Assembly: GCA_022561675.1 (NCBI GenBank)
Contig: JADFQT010000076.1
Coordinates: forward strand, 1 to 9,680
DNA from: Chloroflexota bacterium
GTDB lineage: Bacteria; Chloroflexota; Dehalococcoidia; Lucifugimonadales; UBA3495
Length of the DNA stretch: 9,680 nucleotides
Reading direction: 5' to 3'
The notes beneath the pieces are model-generated. The model searched no databases and had not been told where the DNA came from. It was given only the letters and a program-made list of their open reading frames with translations. Made by a program: the position numbers and the translations under genes. Positions 1 to 6,335 of the stretch are shown here, piece by piece; position 1 is the first letter of the stretch; the number at the start of each line of letters is the position of its first letter.

Positions 1-461
1 TAGAACATGTACCGGTACCACCTGCCCAGGTTTATCGTATGCGGGGCGAGGTCGCACCCGAGAAAGCCGCCAAGGAATACGAAACCGCGGTGCTAAATGT
101 GTTCCAGACGCCGGTGCCCTCTTTTGACCTGATATTGCTGGGGATAGGAGATGACGGCCATACCGCCTCTCTATTTCCGGGCAGCGAGGCATTGCTGGAG
201 AACCAAAGATTGGTGATGGCCAACCTGGCGCCATCCCCTCCAGTCCACCGAATCACCTTTACCCTCCCTCTGATCAACGCAGCCAAGGTAGTTGCTTTCC
301 TGGACACCGACGAGTCCAAGGCGGAGGTGCTGCGAAGAGTGCTGGAGCCCGCCCCGCAAGAGGATGTCCTGCCGGCGGCCATGGTCCGTCCCACCGAGGG
401 CACCGTCCACTGGTTCCTCACCAAGGAAGCTGCCAGCCTGTTAAGAACGACCGACGCATGA
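1..461 (+). CDS. pgl: 6-phosphogluconolactonase, 5'-truncated by window edge
   Basis: Cytosolic enzyme of the oxidative pentose phosphate pathway that hydrolyses 6-phosphogluconolactone to 6-phosphogluconate. The reading frame is open to the window edge (first full codon at position 3), and residues before the first ATG at 39 (HVPVPPAQVYRMRGE) already read like the family, so the gene starts outside the window and the ATG at 39 is internal. The family signature GIGDDGHTASLFPG lies at 141-182. The C-terminus (HWFLTKEAASLL) is normal for the family, so the 3' end looks complete. About the first third of the usual 230-250 residues is missing. A UspA gene with its own strong ribosome binding site follows after 35 bases. 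Upstream one would expect other pentose phosphate genes, but they are not visible. Confidence 0.93.
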   Translation, partial: EHVPVPPAQVYRMRGEVAPEKAAKEYETAVLNVFQTPVPSFDLILLGIGDDGHTASLFPGSEALLENQRLVMANLAPSPPVHRITFTLPLINAAKVVAFLDTDESKAEVLRRVLEPAPQEDVLPAAMVRPTEGTVHWFLTKEAASLLRTTDA

Positions 462-496
462 TGACTACAAAATCACGGCGTAAATAAGGAGGACCC

Positions 497-967
497 ATGT
501 TTACCAATATCCTGGTCGCACTAGACGGATCCGAGCTGGCTGAGAAGGCGTTGCCCGTAACGCGGAATCTGGCTAACTCATCTGACGCCACTATTCATCT
601 AATTCAAGCGGTGTCACGACAGCCCGAGCTCGAGGCGGCCCAGGGTACGGGAGACTTCAACCCTCAGCTGGTGGAGGTGAGCCTCGACCTGGCTCGTCGA
701 TTGATCGAAACGCGACTAACCCATGGCCGGGAATACCTGGACCGGGTTGCTGCCGAACTCACGAACGCGGGCCTCAAGGTGGAAACGACGATACTGGAAG
801 GAGCCGCCGATGAGCAGATAATTTCCTACTCCAGGGAGCATGGCGTCGACCTGATAGTAATCAGCACTCATGGATACGGTGGCGTCAAGCGTTTGTTGCT
901 GGGGAGCGTCACCGACCGAGTCATCCGCTCCTGCGAGGTGCCGGTGCTGGTCCTACCTTGTTCTTAG
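497..967 (+). CDS. Universal stress protein, UspA family (ATP-binding type)
   Basis: Single-domain universal stress protein of 156 residues, the usual length, soluble and likely dimeric. The N-terminal strand NILVALDGSELAEKAL (residues 4-19) is the classic Usp opening. The C-terminal nucleotide motif is STHG-(9 residues)-GS at residues 123-137 (H125, G126, G136, S137), followed by VTDRVIRSCEVPVLVLP. This is the ATP-binding variant (G-2x-G-9x-G-S/T) with Ser in place of the first Gly, a common change. The start is well supported by AAGGAGG about 6 bases before the ATG. Usp proteins modulate stress survival, but the partner or signal cannot be read from sequence. It may be co-transcribed with the lactonase gene upstream; a GC-rich hairpin follows its stop codon. 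Confidence 0.93.
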   Translation: MFTNILVALDGSELAEKALPVTRNLANSSDATIHLIQAVSRQPELEAAQGTGDFNPQLVEVSLDLARRLIETRLTHGREYLDRVAAELTNAGLKVETTILEGAADEQIISYSREHGVDLIVISTHGYGGVKRLLLGSVTDRVIRSCEVPVLVLPCS

Positions 968-980
968 ATAAACCGTGGTG

Positions 981-1006
981 CTGTGGGGGTGGCGGATCCC
1001 CCACGG
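981..1006 (+). other. GC-rich hairpin after the usp stop
   Basis: GTGGGGG (983-989) and CCCCCAC (998-1004) form a perfect 7-bp stem with an 8-base loop, extendable by a U-G and a C-G pair to 981/1006. It sits 14 bases after the usp stop codon, where a terminator would be expected, but no T-run follows. It could be a weak terminator or an mRNA 3'-end stabiliser. An alternative pairing of CCGTGG (973-978) with CCACGG (1001-1006) competes with it. Confidence 0.35.
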
Positions 1007-1125
1007 GATAGAGTGTCCGTACGTCGATTCACCAGAAATGGCCGGTAGTCCCGCTGAGCTGAGCAATGCGTGTTGGGGTGCCCGTCGTACCTTAACAATG
1101 GCGAGAGGGAAAAGGAGGGGCAACG

Positions 1126-1632
1126 ATGCCCGTCGAGATTAGGGTGGGTTCTCCAGGCATTACTATCAACCAGGGAAGCACCTTTATGGTGACAGACCAG
1201 CGGGGTGAGATCGACCCAGAGAGCGAGCAGGGCGTTTTCGCGGGGGACACTCGCTTCGTTAGCTTTTACCAGCTTTACATCAACGGAGCGCGCTGGCAGC
1301 TCCTGAGCTCGAGCGCGGTGAGCTACTACGCCGCACGCCTTTACTTCACCAGCCCGTCGGTGGCCACCGCGAACGGGGACATTCCCCATGGTGTCCTGGG
1401 CTTGAGAGTCACTCGGACAGTAGGCGACGGCATTCACGAAGACCTGGACATCACCAACTATGCTCTGCATCCTGTCTGCTTCGTTTTGGAGATCGCCCTC
1501 CGCTCCGACTTCGCCGACCTGTTTGAGGTAAAGTCCCACAAGTTGGTCCGCCGCGGTAAGTCGAGATGGTCAAAGGTGCCCGAAGTCGAAAACAGCTCAG
1601 TAACCTGCAGGACAAGTCAGCATCTTGAGTAA
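1126..1632 (+). pseudogene. Glycogen debranching enzyme N-terminal domain only (truncated)
   Basis: The first about 147 of 168 residues match the N-terminal beta-sandwich domain found before the catalytic (alpha/alpha)6 barrel of amylo-alpha-1,6-glucosidase/glycogen debranching-type enzymes (GDE_N). Key stretches are FMVTDQRGEIDP (20-31), QGVFAGDTRFVSFYQLYING (35-54) and RSDFADLFEVKSHKLVRRGK (126-145). Full-length relatives have roughly 650-750 residues, so the whole glycosidase barrel with its catalytic acids is absent. After RRGK the sequence becomes family-unlike (about residues 148-168) and stops; neither other forward frame restores the domain. Start is well supported by AAAGGAGG at 1111-1118. 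The truncated protein should not be an active debranching enzyme. It is probably a pseudogene left by a deletion, though a free-standing sandwich domain cannot be excluded. Confidence 0.72.
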
Positions 1633-1646
1633 AGAACAGGCTAAGT

Positions 1647-3374
1647 ATGGAAGGTGGCGTTAAGATGGCCAGGCCGTCTGAAGGAAAGGGAGCCGAAGAA
1701 CGGAGCCCACCTCGGGTGGTGATCCTTGGCGGAGGATACGGTGGAGTCTACACCGCTCTGAACCTGCAGAAAGCGGCGCGGCGGGGCCAGATTGAGCTGT
1801 CGCTGGTGAGTAGAGACAACTTCTTTCTGTCCCAACCTATGCTGGCTGAGATGGTGTCGGGCAGCATCGAACCTCCCCACATCGTGAACCCGATCCGGCG
1901 ATTGTTGCCCGACACCAACTTCCATCAGGCTGAAGTCGACGCCATCGACGTGGAAAATCGAACGGTCATCATCCGGTATCCCGGAGGGCATGCCCATTAC
2001 CGAGAGATTCCCTACGACCACCTGGTAGTAGCCGTGGGTAGCAGTACCGACCTGTCCCGACTACCCGGCATGGCAGAGTATGCTTTTCCCTTCAAGACTC
2101 TAGGAGACGGGTTCTCACTGCGCAACCACCTGATCAGCGTCATGGAACGGGCAGAGGTGGAGGATGATGCTGAAGAGAAGCGGGAGCTGCTTACCTTTGT
2201 GGTGGTGGGAGGCGGCTACACCGGCGTCGAGGTGGCGGCAGAGATAAACTCTTTTGTCAGGGAGGCGTCCCAGAGTTACCGCCACGTGGATCCTGAAGAG
2301 GTGAAGGTCATCCTGCTCCAGGGTGGAGACCGAATCTTGCCCGAGCTCAACGAGGAACAGGCTGCTTTCAGCCACCGGATGTTGGAGCGCCGAGGTATCG
2401 AGGTCCGCCTCAACACCAGAATAAAAGGCGCTACAGCGCAGACCGCTATCCTGAGCGATGAACTTACGATCCCAACCAGAACTCTGGTAGCTGCTATCGG
2501 CTCGGCTCCCAATCGGCTATTGGATACCATCCCATGCAGCCGCGACCCCTGGAGTCGCGTGGTGGTGGATGAGACCCTGGCTGTCCCAGAATGCCCAGAG
2601 GTTTGGGCGGTGGGAGACTGCGCCGCAGTACCGGACCTGCACAAAGGAGGAACCTGCCCCCCCACTGCTCAGTATGCCCTGCGGGAGGCGAAACACCTGG
2701 CCCGCAACATCCTGGCCGCCATCAAGGGCCAAAGGCTCCGCCCATTTTCTTATAGAAACATGGGGGTTTTCGTTCCCCTCGGCAGGTTCTCGGCCGCTGG
2801 CGACGTGATGGGGCTCAAGGTGTCGGGATTTCTGGCATGGTGGTTGTATCGAACCTACTACCTTTATCAACTGCCCCGCCTGGAGCGGAAGTTAAGGGTG
2901 ATGATCGACTGGACTCTGGAGCTAATTTTCCGCCGTGACATCGTCAAGATGGACGTTATCCCTAGCCAAGGGATTAATCGGGTGCACTATGAGGAGGGGG
3001 AAATTATCTATCGCCAGGGAGGGCTGGCACGGAACTTCTACATTATCATCGCTGGCGAGGTGGGGGTGTACCGTCAGGGGAATGGAGAGGAGAGGTCAGT
3101 CGCAACCTTGAGGGCTGGAGAGTTTTTTGGGGAGATGTCTCTGCTGCAAGGTGTTCGGCATACCGCCTCTGTGCGAGCCCTGACTCCAGTCGACCTTCTG
3201 GCTATGAACGGAGCCGACTTCAGTGCCCTTGCCGCTTCGTCAAGGAGTTTTGGCGAGCTTCTAGCCGATGTAATGCGGCAGCGACTGTCAGGCAGCGACA
3301 CCACAGGCGTGTCCCGGGCAGGACTCGACGGAGAAAATGGACGGGCGGTTCCCACTTCTGGGAGAGAGGAGTAG
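1647..3374 (+). CDS. Type II NADH:quinone dehydrogenase fused to a C-terminal cNMP-binding-like domain
   Basis: Residues 22-435 form a two-dinucleotide-fold NDH-2: FAD motif ILGGGYGGVY (26-35), NAD(P)H motif VVGGGYTGVEVAAEI (186-200), FAD-ribityl motif WAVGDCAAVPD (320-330) and the AQYA quinone-site motif (341-344). A hydrophobic/amphipathic tail at about 394-430, rich in Trp, Tyr and Arg, is typical of monotopic membrane anchoring. Such enzymes move electrons from NADH to the quinone pool without pumping protons. Residues about 440-548 form a Crp-type cyclic-nucleotide-binding barrel: YEEGEIIYRQGGLARNFYII, then the phosphate-cassette-like FGEMSLLQGVRHTASVRA (494-511). His505 occupies the place of the usual ligand-phosphate Arg, so ligand identity, or any binding, is uncertain. 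No DNA-binding HTH follows, so it is not a transcription factor. The domain may regulate activity or localisation (inference). Ordinary NDH-2 is about 400-450 residues; this is 575. The gene looks intact. The true start may be 1665. Confidence 0.9.
   Translation: MEGGVKMARPSEGKGAEERSPPRVVILGGGYGGVYTALNLQKAARRGQIELSLVSRDNFFLSQPMLAEMVSGSIEPPHIVNPIRRLLPDTNFHQAEVDAIDVENRTVIIRYPGGHAHYREIPYDHLVVAVGSSTDLSRLPGMAEYAFPFKTLGDGFSLRNHLISVMERAEVEDDAEEKRELLTFVVVGGGYTGVEVAAEINSFVREASQSYRHVDPEEVKVILLQGGDRILPELNEEQAAFSHRMLERRGIEVRLNTRIKGATAQTAILSDELTIPTRTLVAAIGSAPNRLLDTIPCSRDPWSRVVVDETLAVPECPEVWAVGDCAAVPDLHKGGTCPPTAQYALREAKHLARNILAAIKGQRLRPFSYRNMGVFVPLGRFSAAGDVMGLKVSGFLAWWLYRTYYLYQLPRLERKLRVMIDWTLELIFRRDIVKMDVIPSQGINRVHYEEGEIIYRQGGLARNFYIIIAGEVGVYRQGNGEERSVATLRAGEFFGEMSLLQGVRHTASVRALTPVDLLAMNGADFSALAASSRSFGELLADVMRQRLSGSDTTGVSRAGLDGENGRAVPTSGREE
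1649..1657 (+). promoter_or_regulatory. Candidate ribosome binding site favouring the 1665 start of NDH-2
   Basis: GGAAGGTGG lies 7 bases before an in-frame ATG at 1665, whereas the ATG at 1647 has no purine-rich site at a useful distance. The true start may be 1665, which gives a protein six residues shorter. Both starts precede the FAD-binding motif, so the domains are unaffected. Confidence 0.5.
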
Positions 3375-3853
3375 TGTACGGATTGTCTGGGGTAGAAACC
3401 ACAGCTAGGGTAAGGATTCGCGCCTGTGCATTCGCTGGAAACGATCCTCTGGAGATAGACGGCAAGGAATATGTGGACGGTGGCATGATGAGTAATTGCG
3501 GGTTGGAGGCTGCTTGGAACCAAGGAGCCCGGCGCATGGTGGTCATCGCGGCTCCGCTTGCGCCACCGGATAGAGGGGTTGGTGTGTTGAAGCCTCTGGG
3601 TCGGGCCCTTCAGGTCGCCTTGGACCGTCTGTGTCAACTGGAAGTAGCGTGGTTCTCCCACCGGTGTCCTGTAGTCGTCTTGGACCCGGCGGTGCCGCTG
3701 GAGGGTCACACCTTTAAGGACTTTTCCAAGACTCCCTTTCTGCTAGAGAAAGGCAAGACTTGGACAGAAGACTTTTTACGAAGCGACCAGGGTGTTCTCC
3801 TAAAGAGTTTTTCCCGGCAAGGGCGTCGTGAACACTCCGGTACAGTTCAGTGA
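3374..3853 (+). pseudogene. Patatin-like phospholipase, C-terminal fragment
   Basis: The reading frame holds the second half of a patatin-type lipid acyl hydrolase: DPLEIDGKEYVDGGMMSN (residues 24-41) contains the catalytic Asp in the DGG motif (35-37), followed by LEAAWNQGARRMVVI (44-58). The glycine-rich oxyanion motif and GxSxG nucleophile motif that should lie about 150 residues earlier are absent, so it cannot be catalytic as it stands. A GTG at 3374 overlaps the last base of the NDH-2 stop, with a purine-rich GGAGAGAGGAG just before it, so the fragment could still be translated by coupling. From about codon 145 (near 3805) the frame runs into DNA that encodes an S41 peptidase in another frame, so residues about 146-159 are not patatin. 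Most likely a remnant left by a deletion on both sides. Confidence 0.7.
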
Positions 3854-4100
3854 TGGTTCAGGCCTGATTATTACCACGGCTCGGTGGTTTACGCCAAAGG
3901 GGAGGACGATTGGCGACGTGGGCATAACTCCTGATATCGAGGTCCCCCGCACCGTCGAGCAAATCGCCCAGGGCCAAGACCCCCAACTTGAGGCGGCACT
4001 GGATGTGTTGGAGGGGCTCATAGGAGCGGCCACCGGAATCACCGACACATTCTTGAGGGACCAGCAACCTCGTGCATATGTACCTGCAAACCCCGGTTAA
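3804..4100 (+). pseudogene. S41 C-terminal-processing peptidase, C-terminal fragment
   Basis: The frame opens right after a TAA at 3801-3803 and reads GKGVVNTPVQFSDGSGLIIT, then TARWFTPKGRTIGDVGITPD and IEVPRTVEQIAQGQDPQLEAALDVL. This is the conserved end of the catalytic core of CtpA-like (S41) peptidases: GKG carries the position of the catalytic Lys, and TARWFTPKGR...GITPDI is the family's hallmark tail. The signal peptide, PDZ domain and the catalytic Ser region are absent. The nominal GTG start at 3828 lies within the homologous stretch and is not a real gene start. The C-terminal end (DTFLRDQQPRAYVPANPG) could be native. The fragment overlaps the patatin remnant in a different frame, which places the join near 3800-3820. 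Full-length relatives have about 400-550 residues; fewer than 100 remain. Confidence 0.75.
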
Positions 4101-4104
4101 ACTG

Positions 4105-4335
4105 CCCGCAACATGGCCTTCAAGCTTCCGATTCGCTCCAGAGGTAGTGTGCCACGGGGTCACTGGGTTTGTGGTAAACACACTGGAGGAGATGATGGAC
4201 GCCATTGGACAGGTTAACCAGATAGAGCGAAAGCGTTGCCGGGAGTATGTGGAACTACTTTGACGTGCCTCGAATGGCGGACGATTACTTGTCGGCTTAC
4301 CAGCGGATCTTGGAAGCGCAAGGCAAGTATCGCTT
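4105..4335 (+). pseudogene. GT4-family glycosyltransferase, C-terminal fragment with a frameshift
   Basis: Two overlapping frames together give the end of a GT-B glycosyltransferase of family 4. The first reads APEVVCHGVTGFVVNTLEEM, then MDAIGQVNQIERKRCREYVE. PEVVxHGxTGFVV is the classic nucleotide-sugar-site segment, including the Glu of the EX7E region. After gtggaa at about 4247-4255 the frame ends in LL-stop, while a frame shifted by one base continues YFDVPRMADDYLSAYQRILE to about 4320, exactly the expected final helices. One extra base (or two missing) near 4250-4258 explains this. The N-terminal domain (about 300 residues) is missing, and homology fades before about 4120, just after the S41 fragment. 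The sugar donor cannot be told. A non-functional remnant. Confidence 0.75.
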
Positions 4336-4374
4336 CGGTACCTATCCAAGTAACCATTGCTCTGAGTCCAGCAT

Positions 4375-4383
4375 AAGGGAAGG
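4375..4383 (+). promoter_or_regulatory. Ribosome binding site supporting a TTG start at 4390
   Basis: AAGGGAAGG ends 6 bases before TTG at 4390. The hydrolase homology starts within a few codons after it, and no ATG or GTG is available upstream of the conserved YVDEGQGDPVLMVHG segment, so TTG is the most likely start. Confidence 0.6.
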
Positions 4384-4389
4384 TAGCAG

Positions 4390-5286
4390 TTGGAGAGATA
4401 CCAATATCCCTTTCAGAGCCACTACATAACTATTGAAGGAGTCCGAATCCACTATGTGGACGAGGGCCAGGGCGACCCGGTCCTCATGGTCCACGGCCAA
4501 CCCACCTGGTCTTATTTATGGCGTAACATTATCCCGGTCGTAGCCAGGAGCCACCGTGCTATAGCCTTAGACCTCATGGGGTTCGGACTCTCCGACAAAC
4601 CCCAGGACCGGCAGTACTCCTTTGATGAGCACACCCGTATCCTTCGGGAATTCATCGAGGCGTTGGAGCTTAAGAATCTGACCCTGGTCCTCCACGATTG
4701 GGGCGGCCCCATCGGGCTGGAGTATGCCGTCTATCATCAGGAGAACGTGAAAAAGCTGGTGCTGCTAAATACCTTAGCCACGGTTGATTTCAAGCTCCCC
4801 TGGGTCTTCAAGGCGGCCTTCCGCTCTCCGTTCCTCTCCGATTTTCTAGTACGACGTTTGAACGTCTTTGGCCTTCTCGCCTTCAGATTTGGTGTGCGCC
4901 ATAGTTTGAGCAAGCAGGCGCTCCAGAACTACCGGGAGCCTCACCCTACCTACGCTTCTCGGAAAGGAGTGGCTCAATTCCCTCGCCTGATTCCCGCCAG
5001 CCCGCGGGATGCCACTTATGCCCCCATTAAAGCCATCTCTCAGGCTCTGGCCAGCTTCCCTATCCCCACTTTGTTCCTTTTTAGCGATGGAGACCCGGTC
5101 ACGGCCCGTATTGATGCACGACCGGTCATCGAGGGCATGCCCAACGCCAGACTCGCCGTGGTGAAGGACGCCGGCCATTTTCTCCAGGAAGACCAGCCCG
5201 AAGAGGTAGCCCGGAACATTCTGGAATTTCTGGATGAAACCGAGCCAAGCCCTACTTCCACCCCGCATGTATCGACAGATGAGTAA
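4390..5286 (+). CDS. Haloalkane dehalogenase-like alpha/beta hydrolase
   Basis: Cytosolic alpha/beta hydrolase of 298 residues, full family length. Visible elements: VLMVHGQPTWSYLWR (31-45), carrying the HGxPTWS oxyanion-side loop; DLMGFGLSDKP (61-71); nucleophile elbow LVLHDWGGPIGLEYA (99-113) with Asp103 as nucleophile and the following Trp104 that in haloalkane dehalogenases helps bind the halide; acid candidate Asp233 or Asp235 in FSDGDP; and base His263 in DAGHFLQEDQPEEVA. An Asp nucleophile in HDWGG with HGxPTWSY is the signature of haloalkane dehalogenases (subfamily I, DhlA-like), which hydrolyse C-halogen bonds. Fluoroacetate dehalogenases, epoxide hydrolases and OleB-type beta-lactone decarboxylases share parts of it, and Gln37 replaces the more common Asn or Glu. 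The specific substrate is therefore open. It starts with TTG (strong site at 4375-4383) and is followed after 20 bases by a Moco oxidoreductase, probably as one operon. Confidence 0.85.
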   Translation: MERYQYPFQSHYITIEGVRIHYVDEGQGDPVLMVHGQPTWSYLWRNIIPVVARSHRAIALDLMGFGLSDKPQDRQYSFDEHTRILREFIEALELKNLTLVLHDWGGPIGLEYAVYHQENVKKLVLLNTLATVDFKLPWVFKAAFRSPFLSDFLVRRLNVFGLLAFRFGVRHSLSKQALQNYREPHPTYASRKGVAQFPRLIPASPRDATYAPIKAISQALASFPIPTLFLFSDGDPVTARIDARPVIEGMPNARLAVVKDAGHFLQEDQPEEVARNILEFLDETEPSPTSTPHVSTDE

Positions 5287-5306
5287 GTTGGACTGAGAGG
5301 ATTCCT

Positions 5307-6005
5307 ATGGCTGGCAGCAGTTTCCGTACCGTGGTTATAACAGTGAGCGGCAATCGCACGGTACTGCGCATCTTCTATTACCCCTGGCGGGCCTTCCCCT
5401 ATCCTTTGCGCCGGGCAGTCACCGCTCTGTTTATTAAAGTTGTGCTCTTGCAGAAGAAGCTGTTCCGTGTGGATAGTCAGAACGAGCTTACCCCGACTAA
5501 ACAATTGCTCAACCTCTCTTTTTGGGGTATTCCGGAGATAGAGCTCAAGGATTATCGCCTGCATATCGAAGGAGCTGTGGCACAGCCAATAAGTTTCTCC
5601 TTTGATGAGATTCGTGCCCTGCCCTCGGTCACTCGTCAGGTGCGCATGGACTGTGTGGGAGGCACCCGAAACAACTCCATCATGAAGGGAGTGTTACTCA
5701 AGGAGTTCCTGGACCGTTCAGGTATCGAGCCTGAGGCACAGCGGGTGGTTTTCCACTGCGCCGACGGCTACTATACCTCAATAGACCTCAAGGAGTTGCT
5801 GGATCGAGAAGCCTTTCTAGCCTATAACGTGAACGGCGAAGGGATACCCAAGTTCGGCTATCCCTTGCGTCTGGCGATACCGGGAAAGTACGGCTACCAG
5901 TGGGCAAAATGGGTGGTGAGGATCGAGCTAGTCGCCGATGCGCGCAAGGGATACTGGGCACACCTGGGCTTGCCCGACCGGGCCGACCTGGGGGACGTCT
6001 GGTAA
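5307..6005 (+). CDS. Molybdopterin-dependent oxidoreductase, sulfite oxidase fold
   Basis: A 232-residue protein carrying the Moco-binding domain of the sulfite oxidase/MsrP superfamily. The order is FWGIPEIELKDYRLHIEGAV (72-91); SFDEIRALPSVTRQVRMDCV (98-117), with Cys116 as expected Mo ligand; GGTRNNSIMKGVLLKEFLD (118-136); VVFHCADGYYTSIDLKELLD (147-166); and LAYNVNGEGIPKFGYPLRLA (171-190), then PGKYGYQWAKWVVRIELV. No C-terminal dimerisation domain, haem domain or clear Tat signal (no twin-Arg at the start) is seen, so it is a minimal, probably cytosolic form. Its basic/hydrophobic N-terminal 50 residues (LRRAVTALFIKVVLLQKKLF at 34-53) may contact the membrane or a partner. Substrate unknown. 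It needs molybdopterin made elsewhere. ATG preceded by GAGAGGA; 20 bases after the hydrolase stop, so likely the same operon. Confidence 0.85.
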   Translation: MAGSSFRTVVITVSGNRTVLRIFYYPWRAFPYPLRRAVTALFIKVVLLQKKLFRVDSQNELTPTKQLLNLSFWGIPEIELKDYRLHIEGAVAQPISFSFDEIRALPSVTRQVRMDCVGGTRNNSIMKGVLLKEFLDRSGIEPEAQRVVFHCADGYYTSIDLKELLDREAFLAYNVNGEGIPKFGYPLRLAIPGKYGYQWAKWVVRIELVADARKGYWAHLGLPDRADLGDVW

Positions 6006-6062
6006 GTTCAAATCTTCACCTGGGATTTGTCAGGACTCAGAACGTGTTAAGGCCATGCAGCA

Positions 6063-6335
6063 TCAATTCGGTGCAGAAGATTTCATCTGGGAAATCTCGG
6101 TTAAGATATCCCACTCATTGGTCCGTCCAGAGGTCTTGAGCTTGGGCTGGTTGCTGGCGATATAGTTAAGTATCGCAGGAGCCACCGTTTGGGGAAATCC
6201 ACCAAGTTTAGGGACTTCTTCAGTGGTCAACAACGGGACTAACCGCTGCTGATTTTGCAGTTCAGCTAGGTCTGAAAGTAGCCCTGGTGGTGAAGTCGCG
6301 TCTGCGCTTGTCTGAAGGATAAGTGCGGGCTTCTC
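6063..6335 (-). pseudogene. Minus-strand remnant, possibly alpha/beta-hydrolase C-terminus
   Basis: A stop-to-stop minus-strand frame of 90 residues with protein-like composition and no ATG near its beginning. It begins EKPALILQTSADATSPPGLL, continues with SDLAELQNQQRLVPL and, after about seven residues, GGFPQTVAPAILNYIAS, and ends at a TGA at 6065-6063. The pattern P-x-L-I-L-Q-x-S-A-D-x-x-x-P-P, then a short strand, then FPxxVAxAILxYIAS, resembles the last two strands and final helix of alpha/beta hydrolases, with SAD as the acid loop. The catalytic His expected before the last helix is not visible; TTEEVPKLGG lies there. The frame overlaps by 13 bases the start of the + strand membrane-protein gene. 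It fills most of the 6006-6322 gap, which otherwise shows nothing. Family assignment is by pattern only. Confidence 0.35.

Noticed and set aside
964..1539. Long minus-strand open frame of 191 codons opposite the debranching N-domain
   Set aside because: It is antisense to a clearly homologous + strand domain, its translation shows no domain, and it is a by-product of GC-rich codon bias.
3074..3709. Minus-strand open frame of 211 codons spanning the NDH-2/patatin join
   Set aside because: It is antisense to two recognisable protein sequences and has no family-like motifs.
5900..6165. Two + strand frames running from the Moco gene into the intergenic region
   Set aside because: Most of each lies inside the Moco gene in another frame, and the remainder is opposite the minus-strand remnant; neither has a ribosome site or recognisable motif.
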